Assembly: GCA_031763025.1 (NCBI GenBank) | Contig: JASSKH010000023.1 | Location: 2,631,501 to 2,695,500 of the forward strand | Direction: 5' to 3' | Length of the DNA: 64,000 bases | Source of the DNA: Macrocystis pyrifera | Taxonomy: Eukaryota; Sar; Phaeophyceae; Laminariales; Laminariaceae | Shown here: positions 11,701 to 23,029 of the stretch, one piece after another | Numbering within the stretch: position 1 is the first letter of the stretch | Layout of the letters: the number at the start of each line of letters is the position of its first letter | Notes under the pieces: model-generated | What the model was told of the DNA's origin: nothing | The model's input: only the letters and a program-made list of their open reading frames with translations | Database searches by the model: none | Position numbers and translations under genes: made by a program

Positions 11701-12144
11701 GACAGGCACGCGGACCACCTATCAAGCCACCGGGGACGCCGATACTGGCTGATGCTGGATGCACTCGCATGCAAGTAAATATACCGGTGTACATATGATA
11801 CCTGCTGTAGAGGTGGAGAAAGTTGGGGGTACGGAATAGGCTCCGCTCCCATACAGAGGATTGGTGTCTCGCTAACTCGCATGGTTCAGCGCACAAAGAC
11901 GCCACACACAACACGCAGCCGTATGCGAGTCAATCATCCTAAAGGGTTCTACAGCAGCAGCATAGTTCATTGCACGCCGCTACCCTCAAAGGAATCCTTG
12001 TTGTTACTCGTACATCCACAGGCAGTGTAAGTGAGTGCTTTCGTGGGTACGGTGGGGTCTTTTACCTCGATTGTGTTGGCGTCGTCCTGGAGCGGAGTCG
12101 TGGGTAAGATAAGTGCCACAGTAGTCACAGTAGTAGCGCGGCAT
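8776..12144 (-). CDS. SNRPC: U1 small nuclear ribonucleoprotein C
   Basis: U1-C stabilises pairing of U1 snRNA with the 5' splice site. The exons on the minus strand are 12066-12144, 10400-10480, 9873-10057 and 8776-9171, with intron phases 1, 1 and 0, giving 246 residues. Exon 1 starts [17 protein letters not shown]. With exon 2 it forms the matrin-type C2H2 finger: Cys6, Cys9, His24 and His30 are all conserved, and His30 is supplied across the splice (RGWKHTDNV). Exon 2 adds the helix [16 protein letters not shown]. Exons 3 and 4 form a Gly/Met/Pro-rich tail, as in the family. At about 190 residues this tail makes the protein longer than the 159-residue human protein. The start is the ATG at 12144, fixed by the invariant MP-YYCDYC. 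A tRNA-like sequence lies in intron 1 on the same strand. Confidence 0.94.
11646..11740 (-). other. tRNA-like pol III element, degenerate
   Basis: Read on the minus strand, an A-box-like TGGCTTGATAGG is followed by a B box (GGTTCAAGTCT) inside a good 5-bp T stem (GTGGG/CTCAC). A TTTTT terminator follows at 11646-11650. The loop CTGTCAA would carry anticodon GTC (Asp). However, the anticodon stem and acceptor stem pair poorly, so this is a tRNA pseudogene or a tRNA-derived SINE head, not a sound tRNA gene. It lies in SNRPC intron 1. Confidence 0.45.
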
Positions 12145-13871
12145 ACCGTCGTATTTTTCAGATTGGGAATAACTCTTTCGTGCTCTATCGCAGGTTATCC
12201 GTCGTCCGCCGGGCCTTTGTCTCCTTGGCGCCTTGAGCTCCAATTCGACCAAAGGGTTTGATGGAGATTATGCGTGGGCGTGTGTGCTGTATTCGGCGGT
12301 TTCACCAAATCTCCGTTTTTTTGTTTTTTCGATCACACAATCGAAAATCGATCGAAAACTGAAAAAAAATGTTTTGTCCAAGAGCACGATCTTTTTAGAT
12401 CTTGTGAGCTTGCTTCGAAAAAAAAACAAATCGATCAAGAAACTACGACAAATGGCATTTTTCGTCAAAATGTATGGCGTGATCTTGAGATCTGGTGCAA
12501 GGCCATGCTGAGCAGCATGAGACCAAGCACACCTTCGGCCTCCGAAGAGATACGTGCTCGTATTCAGCTCTGACTCGAAGGCACTACTACAGCAGTACAG
12601 CCAAGCATGAAGGACCCGGCCTTTTCGGTTTTGCTCATGGTGTCGTTCGGCGCCGTTCCTCTTCTTGTCATAGCACCCACGTAAGCTCGAATTAGTTGAT
12701 GGTGCTGCTGTTGTGTTGCTGTGCTACTGCTGTGTGTTTTTTCTGCGTCTTGTTTCGGGTTACGAAGCTCCAAGCCATTGTTGATACCTGGTATTTATTA
12801 ATAGTTGTTGTCGATGACCAGACGGGCAGAGGCTGTAAGTTAGTCGTTGTCGTGGATCGTGGGCAAGGGCGGTGCGTATCTCCAACAGCACTTTTTCGCC
12901 GCAGCGCGCTTGCTTCGTCTTTTTTTCGACCTCCCGAAAAATGCGATCGATTGCCTGTCTCTTCGTTCGCGCGCGCAAACGCGAAGAAAGGACCTCACCA
13001 TCACCAACCACCTACTACGCACCTACCAGTACAATGTAATTCCTAATCACGTGTTTCGAAAATAAACGAACGTGATGGTGATGTGGTTAGTATCACCGGG
13101 TGTGTCATGCTATAGCCTAGTAGGTGGTGGTGGTGGTGTTGATGACATGACCTGGACTATGAGGGGTTGGTGAGTTGGCAATCGAGCAACACACATCATT
13201 CAGTCCGAATCCGCAGCTGCTAGCAGCAGTTTGTTAGTCGCAGGGTCGGGCGTGTCGGGCGTTCGTTATACACGTTCTTCCAAGATTCCAAGCACAACGG
13301 CACAATGCTGCAGCAGAGTGTATGTACGGATATCACAGGTGACTCCATTCGAGGCACTAAAAAGGGTGAATTTGTTCGCCCGTCTAAACGTACCGGTTGG
13401 CGTGCAGCAGCAGTTCAGCGGTGCAGCATACTGGTACAGCAGCAGCAGTGTACAGTAGTAGTAGCGCAAGTATTAATATTAAAACAATGCATATAGATAC
13501 TTCGAAGTATATCCAAACCGAGCTGCCTGCCTTGCGAGAAAAGGTTTAACGGCATTTAATTTTCGTTAGATCTCACTCGGTATTACTTCATGTACTTTAT
13601 TTAGTACCTTTGTAATATTTTGCCCTCCGACCAAGCTCCGACATAAATCGAATACCTGATATCGACTACCAGGTGTGTAATATCGCACAGTAAGTACAAG
13701 TCTCAGCCGCCAGAGATCGCCGACATGCACAACATTGATTTTGTCCTTTTCCTCTCCTGAAAAAGCGATACCGGTACTAAGTACCAGTATACGGTACGAC
13801 ATATAATTGTTGATTCTTGTTTGTTGTGTGTCTGTCCACCAACCATTTTGACCGACTGGCCGACCGATCAG
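12145..13871. other. SNRPC upstream region, no gene resolved
   Basis: This region should include the SNRPC promoter and 5' UTR next to 12144. An A/T-homopolymer-rich stretch at 12300-12470 contains near-palindromic pieces built on TCGATC. No exon could be supported with both splice sites and a conserved motif. Confidence 0.45.
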
Positions 13872-15019
13872 GGTGGCGAAAAGCTTGGCCCTATGGTTGA
13901 TCGTCTTCTTGCGGCGTCGCTATGTACAAAGGTAAGAACTGGTGAGCTTTAAAGCCTTCCTTTGGCAACAGAAACCCGAACATTGGACCTATCTAACCTC
14001 TGCAAGTCGTCTGAAAGTCTCTTAGTCGTAGCCAGCCGTATGTGAGGTATCCGTAGAGATTTTTTCTGTGATTCGCCTGTGAGCCGACGGCGTGTCAGTC
14101 AACCCTCTCTGTGTGATCTGTTAAGTGTGTCTTTATGATAGACTAAGCGCTTGATTCCGATGACCACACGACTAGCTTGGCGTTCGTTGTGAGATGGACC
14201 GCGTTGGGAGAGATGGGAGAGGATGTAGGTGCATGTTATTTATGCGCCGTATATATGTCATGACTTCATAATTATGACATTTATTTCCAAACCAAACACT
14301 TTTATTGTCATCACCACTAAGTCTTTTACTTTCGTTCCCTCAGCCGCCTTTTGGACTACCATAACAGAGTATTTAGTAACCTATATATAGCGATAGCCGT
14401 GGCCACGGGTGTCGTCCCTTCTCTCCCCCGATGCATGCTAGCCTTTATGTGAGAGTTCGTTCAACAAAATTCCTGTCGCTTGTTGATTTCTTGATGATTG
14501 CCAAGTTCTGCTCTCGCGCATTCGTCGACTTTAAGGCCCCCACTTTTGACTAATGAATGCCATTGGTCGGGGCGTCGTTGCAATGTTTTGTTTAGATATT
14601 GGAGTTTTAATTCAACATCATTTTGTTGCTCATTCGCCCCTTCACGGTAGCCCTCTTCTTTGCCTACAACTCTCTCTCGTCCTTATTTCTTCGTAGTTTC
14701 ATTTTGTTGCGATTTTGGGAACGACGACGGATGCTTGAGACTTCAGAGGACCAGCCGAGCAGATCTCTCGTTGTCCGTCGTGACACTTTCTGCGCCGAAT
14801 CGGGTGGTACACACATGGTGTTCCAGGACAGGAGCAGCCGGTAACTGACTGAGTGGTGCGCTTCTCGCCATGCTTCTCGCTGTTTGCGGTCGTCGTGTTT
14901 TGTGGTGTTTACAGGTGCATGGGGCCCCTGGTGGTTGAGGGCTTCCCCCCTACACGCCAGCAAGCCCGTGCGAGCTCGTGGTGGTGGGTGCCGCTGGTCG
15001 CTGGTCATGCGATTATCAG
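13872..15019 (+). CDS. Unidentified gene, three phase-linked exon candidates
   Basis: The candidate exons are 13872-13931 (pyrimidine-rich acceptor, donor GTAAGA; encodes GGEKLGPMVDRLLAASLCTK), 14749-14840 and 14915-15019 (TTTACAG acceptor, GTGCGC donor). The phases join without a stop (0, then CG|G). The last two encode RDTFCAESGG and MGPLVVEGFPP. No family is recognised. The second intron is only 74 bp, far shorter than elsewhere in the window, which counts against the model. Neither the start nor the end of the gene was found. A separate exon-like piece at about 16827-16902 (GEPLPPPSIHGMPPG, donor GTAGGT) does not join in phase. Confidence 0.25.
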
Positions 15020-17278
15020 GTGCGCTCGTCAGTTCACGCCTTAGTCTACATTCGTGGTCCATCTAGATTTTGTTCGTCAAAGCTACGGCACAATTCGATA
15101 TAATATCTAGCAACTGGTATCTGGTATGCTCGCTCTGTCCCGTACTAAAATGCTGTAGGTCCTTTTCTGGTTACGGGGCCTCAACCATCTCCGATTATTG
15201 TACACATTAATTATGTCAAAATCCAACATATTACTGTTTGAAATTGACGATCATTTTTTTCGCGGAATTTCTCAAAGTATACCCGTGCCTACACGCGGGG
15301 AGAGCCTGTTCATTGTAACCCAGAGGTTGCACAAGAAAAAAAAGCCTTAAAGACGTAGCTGAAAGAGCTGAGAGGCACTCCCTAACCCTATCCCTACCCC
15401 TGTGCCCCTAGCCCCCAATCATGCCCTCAGATATAGCGGCAGATATCGGCATATTGCAACGTTCAAAGTTGTGTATCAACCACTCAAGCGGTCAAACTCA
15501 CACACAGCTGACGTGTTGAGTGAAGTCCAGAAATTATTACGCCCTAGACTATGCAGCTATCCGAGGGCGTGGCTGGGGTTAGGCATAGAGGCAGTGTGAT
15601 ATCTGAGCGTCCCGCTTGTGTCTCTGATGATTTAAGCAATTTCAGCCAGAGGTTAAAATTAATTAGGTGCAACCTGTGGGTTACAAATCGACGATTGTGC
15701 GATGATGCAAGGTGGAACACAGAGTGCCCCTTGGGCAGCTTTTCGTTACTATTGACGTGTGTTGATTGCTTACACCATGTACAATAGTCTAGATATTGAA
15801 CAAGAGCTTTCACGCCACGAAGGAGACTGAAAGGCTCAGGGCTCATTGTGGTTTCCCATCTAGCGCACGCCTCCCAAGTACTACAAATACGATCCCAACA
15901 CCTGTACCTGGCACAAATACCGGTATTTCCATATCATTGAAGGCCATATCATAACACGCTCCTCTACACCCGGCCCCCACATATAGTCACTCGACCAAAA
16001 ACAAAAATTGAATGTTTTGTCCCCCCCCGCCCCCCCGAAAAACTACAACAACAGAACACCAGACCAGGGAAAAACGACGGATAACACACAAATGTGCTCA
16101 TATCTATCTTTTTTTCACTCTCCGCTTGTAACTGGTATAAATACAGTGGGGAGGGGTCACAGTTCAAGAGCTGCCTGGCGTTGGTTTCAACGACAGTAAT
16201 GTTCGGCCTGGCAAGACCATACTCAAAACTACTAGTATAAAGTATGTACATACCCATTCCGGTTTGCGAAAAGTGTCGTGAAGAGCCTTGAGTTCGCGCA
16301 GGAGTACGATCATTTTTTAGCGCTGTTGATAATTTTCTCGACAACGAACGGCTGTGTAAGGGTACTAAAGTCCAACATTAACTCTCCATTTTTTTGGAAG
16401 GCTTTCTACCAGATCTTTCCAAAAAAAATGTTGACACCCTTTTACTACTGCGGTTGTCGAGAAAACGAGCGCTGAAAAACGATCTCACCCCCCTACGAAT
16501 TGAACCGTTTTCTTTAGAGCCCATCTTAACGGGGAACACTAAATTTCGTTCAATCAGATGTAAACTAAACTAGAAAAAAAAATATATATTAATAGTCTAA
16601 TTGAAAGAACCGAAAGTCCTCGATAAGATGGGCCCTTAAATTAAATTAAAAAAAAAAATCAAATCAAATAGAAAGAGCCGAAAGTCCGCCCTTAACGTAA
16701 CACAACCATCGTACGATATAAGAGATACGTCGAACTTCCTTGCTTGTTACCCGCCCGTCTTTTTAAACGTGACCCCCCCCAGGAGTGTACTGGGCATCTC
16801 TGTGCATGCGAAGCTGTTGTGTGTTAATACTGCAGTATGTAGGTGAACCGTTGCCCCCTCCGTCAATTCATGGCATGCCCCCAGGCTATGGATATACGTA
16901 CGGTAGGTACGTCACTTTACATTGTTCGTTCCGAGCAAATGAGTTCAGCTCTGCTCAACCGCAGACGGTGTTTCGGGTGTGGTACGTGTAACAAGCGGCA
17001 TACAATGTTTAACACAAGAAACGTGCTCAGCAGGCGGGGGGAATGAATGGGTCAAGCGGTTCCACGAATGATGTTATCGCAACGCACTCTGTTATCACGG
17101 CTGGCGCTGTGGAAAGGTTCAAATTGTACAATGCGCGATGGTCGCCCTACGCATGGCCCTCCGTGTGTTGATGAATTGTGTGCGTCTTCTCCCCCCTCTG
17201 CTTTCTTGCACAATCCGCCACTTCGGCCATACTCCTATTCAACTAAGGATGCTAGTACGCATGTGGAGCACGCAGCAG
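15020..17278. other. Intronic or intergenic stretch with repeats
   Basis: It holds a CCCTAACCCTA-like interstitial patch near 15381, an inverted-repeat MITE at 16311-16478, and two related A-rich segments at about 16565-16690 that share GAAAG-CCGAAAGTCC. The exon-like segment at about 16827 is the only coding-style sequence seen. Confidence 0.4.
16311..16478. mobile_element. Foldback MITE, about 170 bp
   Basis: The left arm TTTTTTAGCGCTG...TTTTCTCGACAAC is matched in reverse complement by GTTGTCGAGAAAACGAGCGCTGAAAAA at the right end (written here in parts: GTTGTCGAGAAAAC, GAGCGCTGAAAAA). Both arms are flanked by ACGATC/GATC. A diverged relative may lie near 48600 (shared CTAAAGTC-AACATTA and CCAGAT segments). 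It has no coding capacity. Confidence 0.55.
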
Positions 17279-17365
17279 GTCGAGCCCTGCCAGAAGTCCA
17301 TGGACGAGTGGGTGGTAAAAGCGGCACGCCAGCTGGGCGGAAACAGTGTCAACGCTTCTTCTTAG
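17279..17365 (+). CDS. Candidate terminal exon of unidentified gene
   Basis: After the acceptor GCAGCAG, 28 codons read to a TAG at 17363-17365 (VEPCQKSMDEWVVKAARQL...). The composition is typical of real coding sequence. No family is recognised, and no upstream exon joins with certainty. The stop codon is itself the AG of a possible acceptor (TTCTTCTTAG) in front of the alanine/glutamine-rich frame that follows. Confidence 0.3.
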   Translation, partial: VEPCQKSMDEWVVKAARQLGGNSVNASS

Positions 17366-17394
17366 GTTCAGGCTCAGGTTCAGCCCAAAAGGGG

Positions 17395-17660
17395 GCAAGG
17401 AAATTGGCTCAGCGTCAGAAACTGCAGCAGCAGCGCCGGTGGCGGGGGGCGTTGCGCAAGCGGCAGCAACAGCGGCAGCAGCGCCAGCAGCAGCAGCAGC
17501 GCCAGCAGCAGCAACGCCAGCGGCAGCACCATCAGCAGCACCAGGAGCAGCAGCAGCAGCGCCGGTGGGGATGGCAGTGGCGGTGGCCCTGGCAGCAGCA
17601 GCAACAGCTGCAGCAACAGCAGCAGCAACAGCTGCAGCAACAGGTGCGATATCGTCGTAG
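17395..17660. repeat. GCA/CAG trinucleotide-rich, potentially coding
   Basis: An imperfect GCA/CAG run stays open in several frames: poly-Ala on both strands and Gln/Arg-rich on the plus strand. The plus-strand Ala frame ends at a TAG after GAISS. Open frames over such repeats are expected by chance, so a coding role is unproven. Confidence 0.5.
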
Positions 17661-18346
17661 TGCACAGACACGGGCCGCATAAATTCGCGTTTAGATATGG
17701 ACGGTGACGGCACTACCTATAAAGTGGCGAACTAACGACATAACGGGAATAATGAAATAACGAAAGAACGATATGAACGATGGTTGTTGAGCAGTATTGA
17801 GCAGTACTCAACACAGTGAATGTAGCCGACGAACCGTTTCACCGGATCAGTAAACGCAATCACTAGTGCTGCTGTTGATATCGTTAAGTCGAATAGAGTC
17901 CGATACGATACCAATAAAGAATAAAACGATATGATATCGATATCGATATATGATATTGATAATGTACATCGAACTCGAAGCTTTCGTTCAGTAGTAGCCC
18001 TTTTGCGGCAAACTGCAATCAGTCCCGTTTGGGGGACAACAACACCAATTCTAACTAGTTTGTCGCAAAGAGGAGAATGCAGTACTAACAGGATCAACAT
18101 TAAATAAGCCGGGGATGGATGTGAGGGGGTGGAGGACAAAGCACGTTCGACAATAGTACGATACATCGATAGTTGGATACATCAACACCTTCGATACGAT
18201 ATCCAACATTAATTAAACACAACTATAATGCCTCAGGCTTTTGCGTGGGAGTTGTGTGTACCTGGTACAGTGGTACTGGACGTATCAATTACGAGCGAAT
18301 GATACTATGCTGTGAGTAATTTCGAATTTTGACGACGCCAGAAAAT

Positions 18347-18695
18347 AGGGGCCCCGACAGAGGCACCCGGAAGAGTCTTTTTTCGACGCCTCGCGTAATA
18401 AAAGGTCAGAATGAAGAAAAAAGCAGAGCGCTGTGATCACAGGGCAATTTACGAAAAAAAAACTTTTATTTTATCTTCTTTCCAATTTCGGAGCACTGGG
18501 TTTTCCCCCACCTCCCCTCCCCCCTGTCTATGGGGAGGGGGGGTCTCTACAACCAGGTAATCCACGATTGGAAGAAAAAAAACATCGTAAATCATCCTGT
18601 GATCACAACGCTCCTGTTTATTTTCATTCTGACCTTTTTTGACCTTTTTGGTATGTGAGGCGTCGAAAAAAGTCTGTTCCGGGCGCCCCTGACCC
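18347..18695. mobile_element. MITE with inverted repeats of about 100 bp
   Basis: The left arm contains CACCCGGAAGAGTC, TTTTTTCGACGCCTC, AAAGGTCAGAATGAA and GCTGTGATCACAGG. The right arm carries the same blocks in reverse complement, with small indels. The spacer is short and partly C/G-homopolymeric. The element is non-coding and would form a long hairpin. Confidence 0.65.
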
Positions 18696-19284
18696 GAAGC
18701 AGATATTGTGATATTATTACTTGATTGTAAAGGAATTTTCGGCCGAATTTATAACTTGATTTTGAAGGGATGAACCGCTGCTGGAACGCGCGAAAAATTG
18801 ACGATAAAAAATATCCTGCTGTACTTGTTCCTTTATAGCGACAGCTACAATGAAAGTTACCTAATCCCATGGTAGTAGTGGATCTATTAGTTGACATGTT
18901 GTTATGACCGTTGAACTTATATTTTGGTAAGGATAGATAAAAAATCATCTCCTGCACTCTCAGACAATCCGCGACACCGCACACGAGGTATATCCAATCC
19001 AATACTCGTGCCAGGTAGGTGTCTTGGGGAGGATTTGAAAAGTTCTAACGTAAGTTTTAATGCGTACTTCGGTCTGTAAAGCCCGGAGGCATTATGATAT
19101 CAGGCACCGCATGAGGCTCGTGTGCCTGCGTTGACTTGCTGTTGTTTGATTTTGCCGACTTGACGCAATGAGCAGGTGGCTGCGCTGGAGAGGCGTGTCT
19201 CTGGTCTAACGGTCCGGATCGGACAGGCTCAAGGCAAGGACTCAAGGACTAAGGACAGACGATTGTTGGGCTGATAATCCTATC

Positions 19285-19718
19285 CTGTTGTTCATAGTGC
19301 TAGTATTACTATTCTTGCCATCTGACAATGTGTACCGGTAGATGTGTAGCATGAACTTCAACGTTGATCACTCAAAAACACTCCGAAAGAAGACAACCAC
19401 GGAAACAAAAGGAGCCTTAATTGTTTTGCGCTGGCCGTCCGACAGTGTGTAGCAGCATGAGCTTCAGCGTTGATCACCTCTAAAACAAACCTTCCCCGAA
19501 AAAAAAAAAGGAAGCCAACTTAAGGGGGAAAAAGAAAAAAAACTATGCACGAAGTCTATCTCCCTTCTGTACCAACTCCTGCTCAACATAACCTGTATCT
19601 AGTTCAATTGCTGTACTCACTCACAGTGCCTTCTACTCTTAATTCCTAAACCGCGTCCAGGCTTCATGCCCAAGCCATCGGCGTGGGTCTGTCACCCCCC
19701 CCCCCCCCCCCCCCCCCT
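19285..19718 (+). repeat. Dispersed repeat ending in poly(C), copy 1
   Basis: This is homologous to 60036-60325: shared CTTGCCATC-GACAATGTG, CAACGTTGATCACTC, GAAAGAAGA, CTATGCAC-A-GTCTATC and CATCGGCGTGGGTCTG. Both copies end in TGTCA or TGTCATC followed by a C run, here about 22 C. Part of the unit (CAGTGTGTAGCAGCATGAGC) is duplicated inside this copy. No protein was recognised. It is probably a third poly(C)-ended mobile family. Confidence 0.6.
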
Positions 19719-20086
19719 CCCTCCCGCCTATTATATCCTGTTAAATTATCTAAATTCACCGTTGATATTTCAGAGGGAAACGCCTACCAGGTAGACAATA
19801 CCCGGTATATCATACTCAAGTATCATATGCACGAAGCATGTCCATTACTGTTTTGTGGGCTGGACGCCGCTCTTGCTACTAGTAGACGGTTGATGGTTTT
19901 AAAACAAATGGCATCAAAATAACACGAGAGCTGTGAGATCGAGGATTTCGCAGTATCGCACTTGTGGTTCAATAGGTACTATTAACTACAGTGTTAATAG
20001 GTACTACCGTAATAATAGGTGTGACAGCAGTGTACCATACACAGCACCTATACTGGGGGGTCCGAAAAGGGTGATTATTAGTATTA

Positions 20087-20191
20087 TTTCGGGGGGCCAT
20101 AGTTAATAGGACCTATGGTGTACATAAAAACCTATATATTTACCTATTTTTACCAACAATATTTGATCATATTTACTATGGTCCCCCGTAA
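20087..20191. mobile_element. TA-flanked MITE, GGGGGACCATAG family, copy 1
   Basis: The inverted ends (GGGGGGCCATAGTTAATAGG left, TTACGGGGGACCATAGTAAA right) are flanked by TA. The inside carries the family core AAAACCTATATATTTACC. Other copies are at 37743, 41914 and 58630. A TA target duplication points to Tc1/mariner-type mobilisation. Confidence 0.75.
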
Positions 20192-20328
20192 TAGTATTGT
20201 ATCAGTATTCAGGCATTCCTTTTTGGCTCACCTGGTACGGGATCATATCCGCAAGCGATCTTCATTCGGCTGTGCTTCATGTTTGGTATCGCTCCCCGCC
20301 TACACACTCTATTCGCTCCGTTCGGCAG

Positions 20329-22004
20329 ACGCCCACCAACGAGATGTGCTTAGGCTGGAGGCTAGGGTGGAGCAGCTGCAGGTTCAGCGCCAGCGAGACG
20401 AGTCTGAGGCTACCTGGCGTGAGATCAACACTTCGTGCAGGCACAGGGAGCAACTGGCAGCCTTGCGCAGAGAGATCGACCACCTGCGCAGGACTGCGGG
20501 CCACCCACAGCAGTCGGTGCCGCAGGTAGGTCTGTTTGGGGTGGGGTGAGATGGGATGGGATGGAGCCGCCGCACGTCTTTTCCGCGTTTATTTCTTACC
20601 GTACCTAAAACAAAAAAAAAACTAATGGTGGCACACACGTCCAGCTGTTTGCCATGTTGATACGGGGTTCCTGAGTTGTCCTGCGGGGCTTGGTTTCTTT
20701 CGTCTGATGTCGTGGTGTCATTGCGGGTAGAATAGTACCCGTACCCATACCCGTACTCTACTAATATATGCCGATAAACCTCCTGAGAAGACAAATACCC
20801 TGTACGTTGCGCTGTATAGACGGGTGATGGGGGTATTGGCTGTGTTCCACGAGCGGCCGCAAGGTGGATGTCCTGAACTAAATGCACGAGGCACTTGCTT
20901 GCACGCCCGGTGCCTGTGCCTCGAAAATAAGAGATCAATATGTCATAGTCTGATGATTTGATCTTATCTCGCTTAGGTCATCGGTGGCAACGGCGTCTTC
21001 GCGACAGGGGAGCTCGGCGGGCCCAGCGGAGGCGAAGTTCGCCGCCGTCGGGGGGAGGAGGGGGGTGGGCAGGGGGGGGGGGGGGGGGGGGGGAGGTGGG
21101 GGAGGGGGGGGGGGGGGGGGGGGGGGGAGGTGAAGGGGGGGGAGAGGGGCGAGGAAGGGGAGGGCGAGGAGGAGGGGGAGGGGCAGACCCAAGCCTCACA
21201 TTCAGGCGTGCGGACTTGGTCAACAACTCGATGCCGTCTCTTCCGACTGGTGAGTGGATGGATGGCACCCCTATTACTTGAGCGAAAGCGCGGTTCCTCA
21301 TGCCAATACGGAACGCCACTCAGTAGGATACATTTGTGTTTAGTCTCGTGTAGAGTGCGCCAGTCCTTGACCAAATCACACGCGTGCGGTTTCGAGCAGG
21401 GCCGACTGCTACTGTAGTAGAGGCCGCCTGACCCGTATACTGCTTCGCTTTCAAGGCCAAGGCGCTGCTCTCTGAGAGTCGCAGTCGTTCGAATTTCGTA
21501 AACAAGTCCTGGCAGCGTCTTTCCAGACGCCATGTTTGTATCCATCGCTGTAGGATTTCGCGCCTACAGACGAACCCTCACCAACCATGTGTGTGCCCAC
21601 TGCTTAAAACAGGGGCTCGCTCTACAACGGCGTCGCTCCCGTCGACAACGGCTTCAGCGGGTGTTGGTGTTGACGGGACGGCTAACCGCCTTGGTCGCCT
21701 CTCATGGCGTTCCATCCTGACCCCCCCCCCTCCCGAGGCAGCGATGCTTTCTTCGCTGCCAATCTCGCCAGCAGCTTCGCCAGGGAAAGACGAATCTGGG
21801 GTGATGGACGTTTTTGCTGGCGTGGCCGCCGACTCGGGCGCAGACGTTGAGCCTTCGGTCTCCGATGGAGTGGCACCCGTGGCTGATGCTGTCCTTCCGC
21901 GGCGTAGCGCGTTTGGTTCGGGGCAGGATCAACGATTGTTCTCCGCTTGCCCCGGCTGTAAAGTGCACGGCGAGCTTTGCTTCCGGTGCAAATATGCGAG
22001 GTGA
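20329..22004 (+). CDS. Unidentified coiled-coil / Cys-rich protein
   Basis: Three phase-consistent exons fit: 20329-20525, 20977-21250 and 21570-22004. The first encodes a coiled coil (LRLEARVEQLQVQ, LAALRREIDHLRR), follows a CGGCAG acceptor and ends at GTAGGT. The second reads VIGGNGVFATGELGG and then runs through a purine/G homopolymer coding mainly Gly and Glu, ending at GTGAGT. The third is Ser/Ala/Asp-rich and ends with a Cys pattern (CPGCKVHGELCFRCKYAR) that could bind one zinc ion. It stops at TGA 22002 unless a GTGAAG donor at 22001 is used. The long G run makes the frame of exon 2 uncertain. The 5' end is missing and no family is recognised. Confidence 0.4.
21060..21180. repeat. Poly(G)/GGA purine tract
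   Basis: A nearly pure G run of more than 100 bp, with A interruptions and a few T. It lies within the second exon of the coiled-coil candidate and could form G-quadruplexes. Its length in the assembly may be unreliable. Confidence 0.85.
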
Positions 22005-22074
22005 AGGCGAATCGATGGTGCCTTTTGAGGGTTCTCCATTCTTGTTCGGGCCTGAGGAAGCGGATCCAGAGATG

Positions 22075-22245
22075 CATGGGAGGAGGAGGGGGGGGAAGAG
22101 GAGAAGCAGGAAGGGGAGGAAGACGAAGAGGAGGAGAAGGAGGAGGAGACATGAGAGGGGGAAGAAGGAGGAGGAGGAGGAAGTGAAGAAAGGGGAAGAG
22201 AAGGAGGAAGAGAAGGGCGAGACAGAGGAGGAGGAAGAGGAAGTG
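22075..22245. repeat. GGA/GAA purine repeat
   Basis: An imperfect AGG/GAA tract stays open as a Lys/Arg/Glu-rich frame on the plus strand after the coiled-coil gene. The frame is better explained by repeat composition than by a conserved protein. Confidence 0.8.
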
Positions 22246-23029
22246 GAAGGCCTGGGACGTAGGATTCCGGCCAGATGAACCCGTGTGGGTTGTGGTTACA
22301 GAGAGGACTGAGAAACAATTAAAGGCGGGAGATTAATATCGCTGAGTCTACGTGTTCAACTTTGCCGTCTGTGTTGTTGCTGCAGTAGCCGTTCCTTTTG
22401 TGTCATCTACAAAAGTAGGTGCTTCAATACGATCAACCATGCAGCAGCTCAGTATGTCAGCACCATCATGTTCGTAGTCACAACAAGCGTTGGGGTGGGG
22501 CGTTGCTGGAGTAGAGCTCCTGCCAGCATTTTTTTTTTTTAAACCTGGCGACTGCTTAAGTGTCGTCTCGCCTGGTATTCTTGTCTTGCTGTGTAGGAAT
22601 TACGTGGGAAGGACTCCGTACCGAGATTGTCGTATCTCGTTTTGATGCTGCTACGTACGTATTGTTTTGGTTGTTGTTGCTGCTGCTGCCTTCCTGTTGT
22701 CGTGGCCGCACGTCGTAGGAGTGTCGGTGTTGGTTGGAAGGGATAGTCTACTGATAAGAGCCTGTTCAGGCAACGCTGACTGGGTAGCTCTGTCAATAGT
22801 ATACTGCGAAGTACAGTAGGCTATCCCTAGAGGGAGGACACTGTCGATACCATGGCGGGCTTGAAGTTGTGTTCGAGATCTGATAGAAGTATGGAACTAA
22901 ACACACATGGAGAGAGGTTTGCAAGAGTGTGGGCGGTTTATCTGCTGTACAGCATGCACGAATAACGTTTTGCAAGGAGGAGTTTGGTGGGTGTTTGTGT
23001 TCTACTCCAACCCCCCTGTACACCAAATC

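Larger units (their letters stand above)
17683..20086. other. Repeat-rich intergenic stretch
   Basis: The region 17740-18220 holds GATATCGATATCGAT-type palindromes. It also shares a GGGGATGGATG..GGAGG..CAAA..ACA segment with 45650-45735, marking a dispersed repeat. A MITE lies at 18347-18695. A family copy ending in poly(C) lies at 19285-19718. No supported gene was seen. Confidence 0.4.

Noticed and set aside
17252..17713. Minus-strand alanine-rich frame of 153 codons
   Set aside because: GCA repeats code alanine on both strands (GCN/NGC symmetry), and no conserved flanking exon supports the minus strand.
19057..19245. Minus-strand frame with Ser/His/Pro-rich sequence
   Set aside because: The composition is plausible, but no start, splice sites or recognisable motif support it.
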